A stretch of DNA of 64,000 nt from contig CAZMBE010000007.1 in the NCBI GenBank assembly GCA_964564625.1, positions 39,438-103,437 on the forward strand, written 5' to 3'. Position numbers and translations under genes: made by a program. Position 1 is the stretch's first letter, and every line of letters starts with the position of its first letter. The notes below the pieces were generated by a model. The model saw nothing but the letters and a program-made list of their open reading frames with translations. It ran no database searches and was not told the DNA's origin. The stretch comes from UBA2185 sp964564625. Lineage in GTDB: Bacteria > Desulfobacterota > Syntrophia > Syntrophales > UBA2185. This document shows, piece after piece, positions 63,942-64,000 of the stretch.

Positions 63942-64000
63942 TTAGAGCATAGGCAGATACCTGTCTATTTCGAACTGACTCACATGAATCCGGAAGCGAT
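63942..64000 (-). CDS. glnA: Glutamine synthetase, C-terminal end
   Basis: Only the last 18 codons and stop are inside the window. They read RFRIHVSQFEIDRYLPML, which matches the C-terminal end of glutamine synthetase type I/III-like proteins (HVxxWExxxYLxxx). The rest lies beyond the window edge. It is upstream of the porin on the same strand. The call rests on this short tail only. Confidence 0.6.
   Translation of the reverse strand, partial: RFRIHVSQFEIDRYLPML

Overview
The window looks like a chromosomal segment of an anaerobic bacterium, most likely a deltaproteobacterium (Desulfobacterota, Syntrophales-like). This is an inference from gene content: the mercury-methylation pair hgcAB, two giant BadF/BadG-type acyl-CoA dehydratase activases, an NDP-forming acyl-CoA synthetase, a two-gene SUF system, Lnt, MltA and an Mla-type lipid transport operon (so a Gram-negative envelope). 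I see no rRNA, tRNA, CRISPR array, prophage or insertion sequence.

Layout. 0-1.8 kb: end of a MarR-type regulator, then hgcA and hgcB, all on +. 2.1-4.15 kb: a MoxR ATPase and VWA (CoxE-like) pair. 4.2-20.1 kb: a long run of minus-strand genes: phosphotransferase, SagB-type oxidoreductase, lnt, MFS exporter, mltA, DUF362, two flavodoxin-fold reductases, patatin, oligoribonuclease, GAF/HD-GYP protein, methyltransferase, YihY, ettA. 20.3-22.6 kb: thiM-thiE-HAD operon. 22.8-24.0 kb: diguanylate cyclase and a tautomerase. 24.1-27.2 kb: MBL hydrolase, UbiB kinase and a phasin-like protein. 27.7-29.9 kb: acyl-CoA synthetase. 30.1-31.5 kb: small minus-strand operon with a T4 endonuclease V-like glycosylase. 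31.8-33.6 kb: fabD coupled to a glutaminyl cyclase. 33.65-39.6 kb: minus-strand cluster htrA-nth-sufC-sufB-PHP-acyltransferase. 39.7-44.0 kb: first giant activase. 45.3-48.1 kb: mlaE, a degenerate mlaF, mlaD and a lipoprotein. 48.6-52.7 kb: pdxST, hisHF, a radical SAM protein. 52.8-55.9 kb: mnmG and an aminotransferase. 56.2-61.9 kb: a visibly GC-richer cassette holding the second giant activase and an FAD oxidoreductase. 62-64 kb: an amidotransferase, an outer-membrane porin and the C-terminus of glutamine synthetase.

How the genes work together. HgcA (corrinoid methyl carrier) and HgcB (2[4Fe-4S] ferredoxin with the C-terminal Cys pair) form the complete known machinery for making methylmercury, here behind a MarR-like regulator. 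Envelope biology recurs: Lnt, MltA, HtrA, porin, and an Mla system whose ATPase gene has lost its P-loop. Cyclic-di-GMP turnover is represented by an HD-GYP protein directly upstream of oligoribonuclease, plus a GGDEF protein. The activases, acyl-CoA synthetase and DHCR24-like oxidoreductase point to low-potential redox chemistry and CoA-ester metabolism. The most interesting items are hgcAB, the P-loop-less MlaF, and the two giant activases of different base composition.
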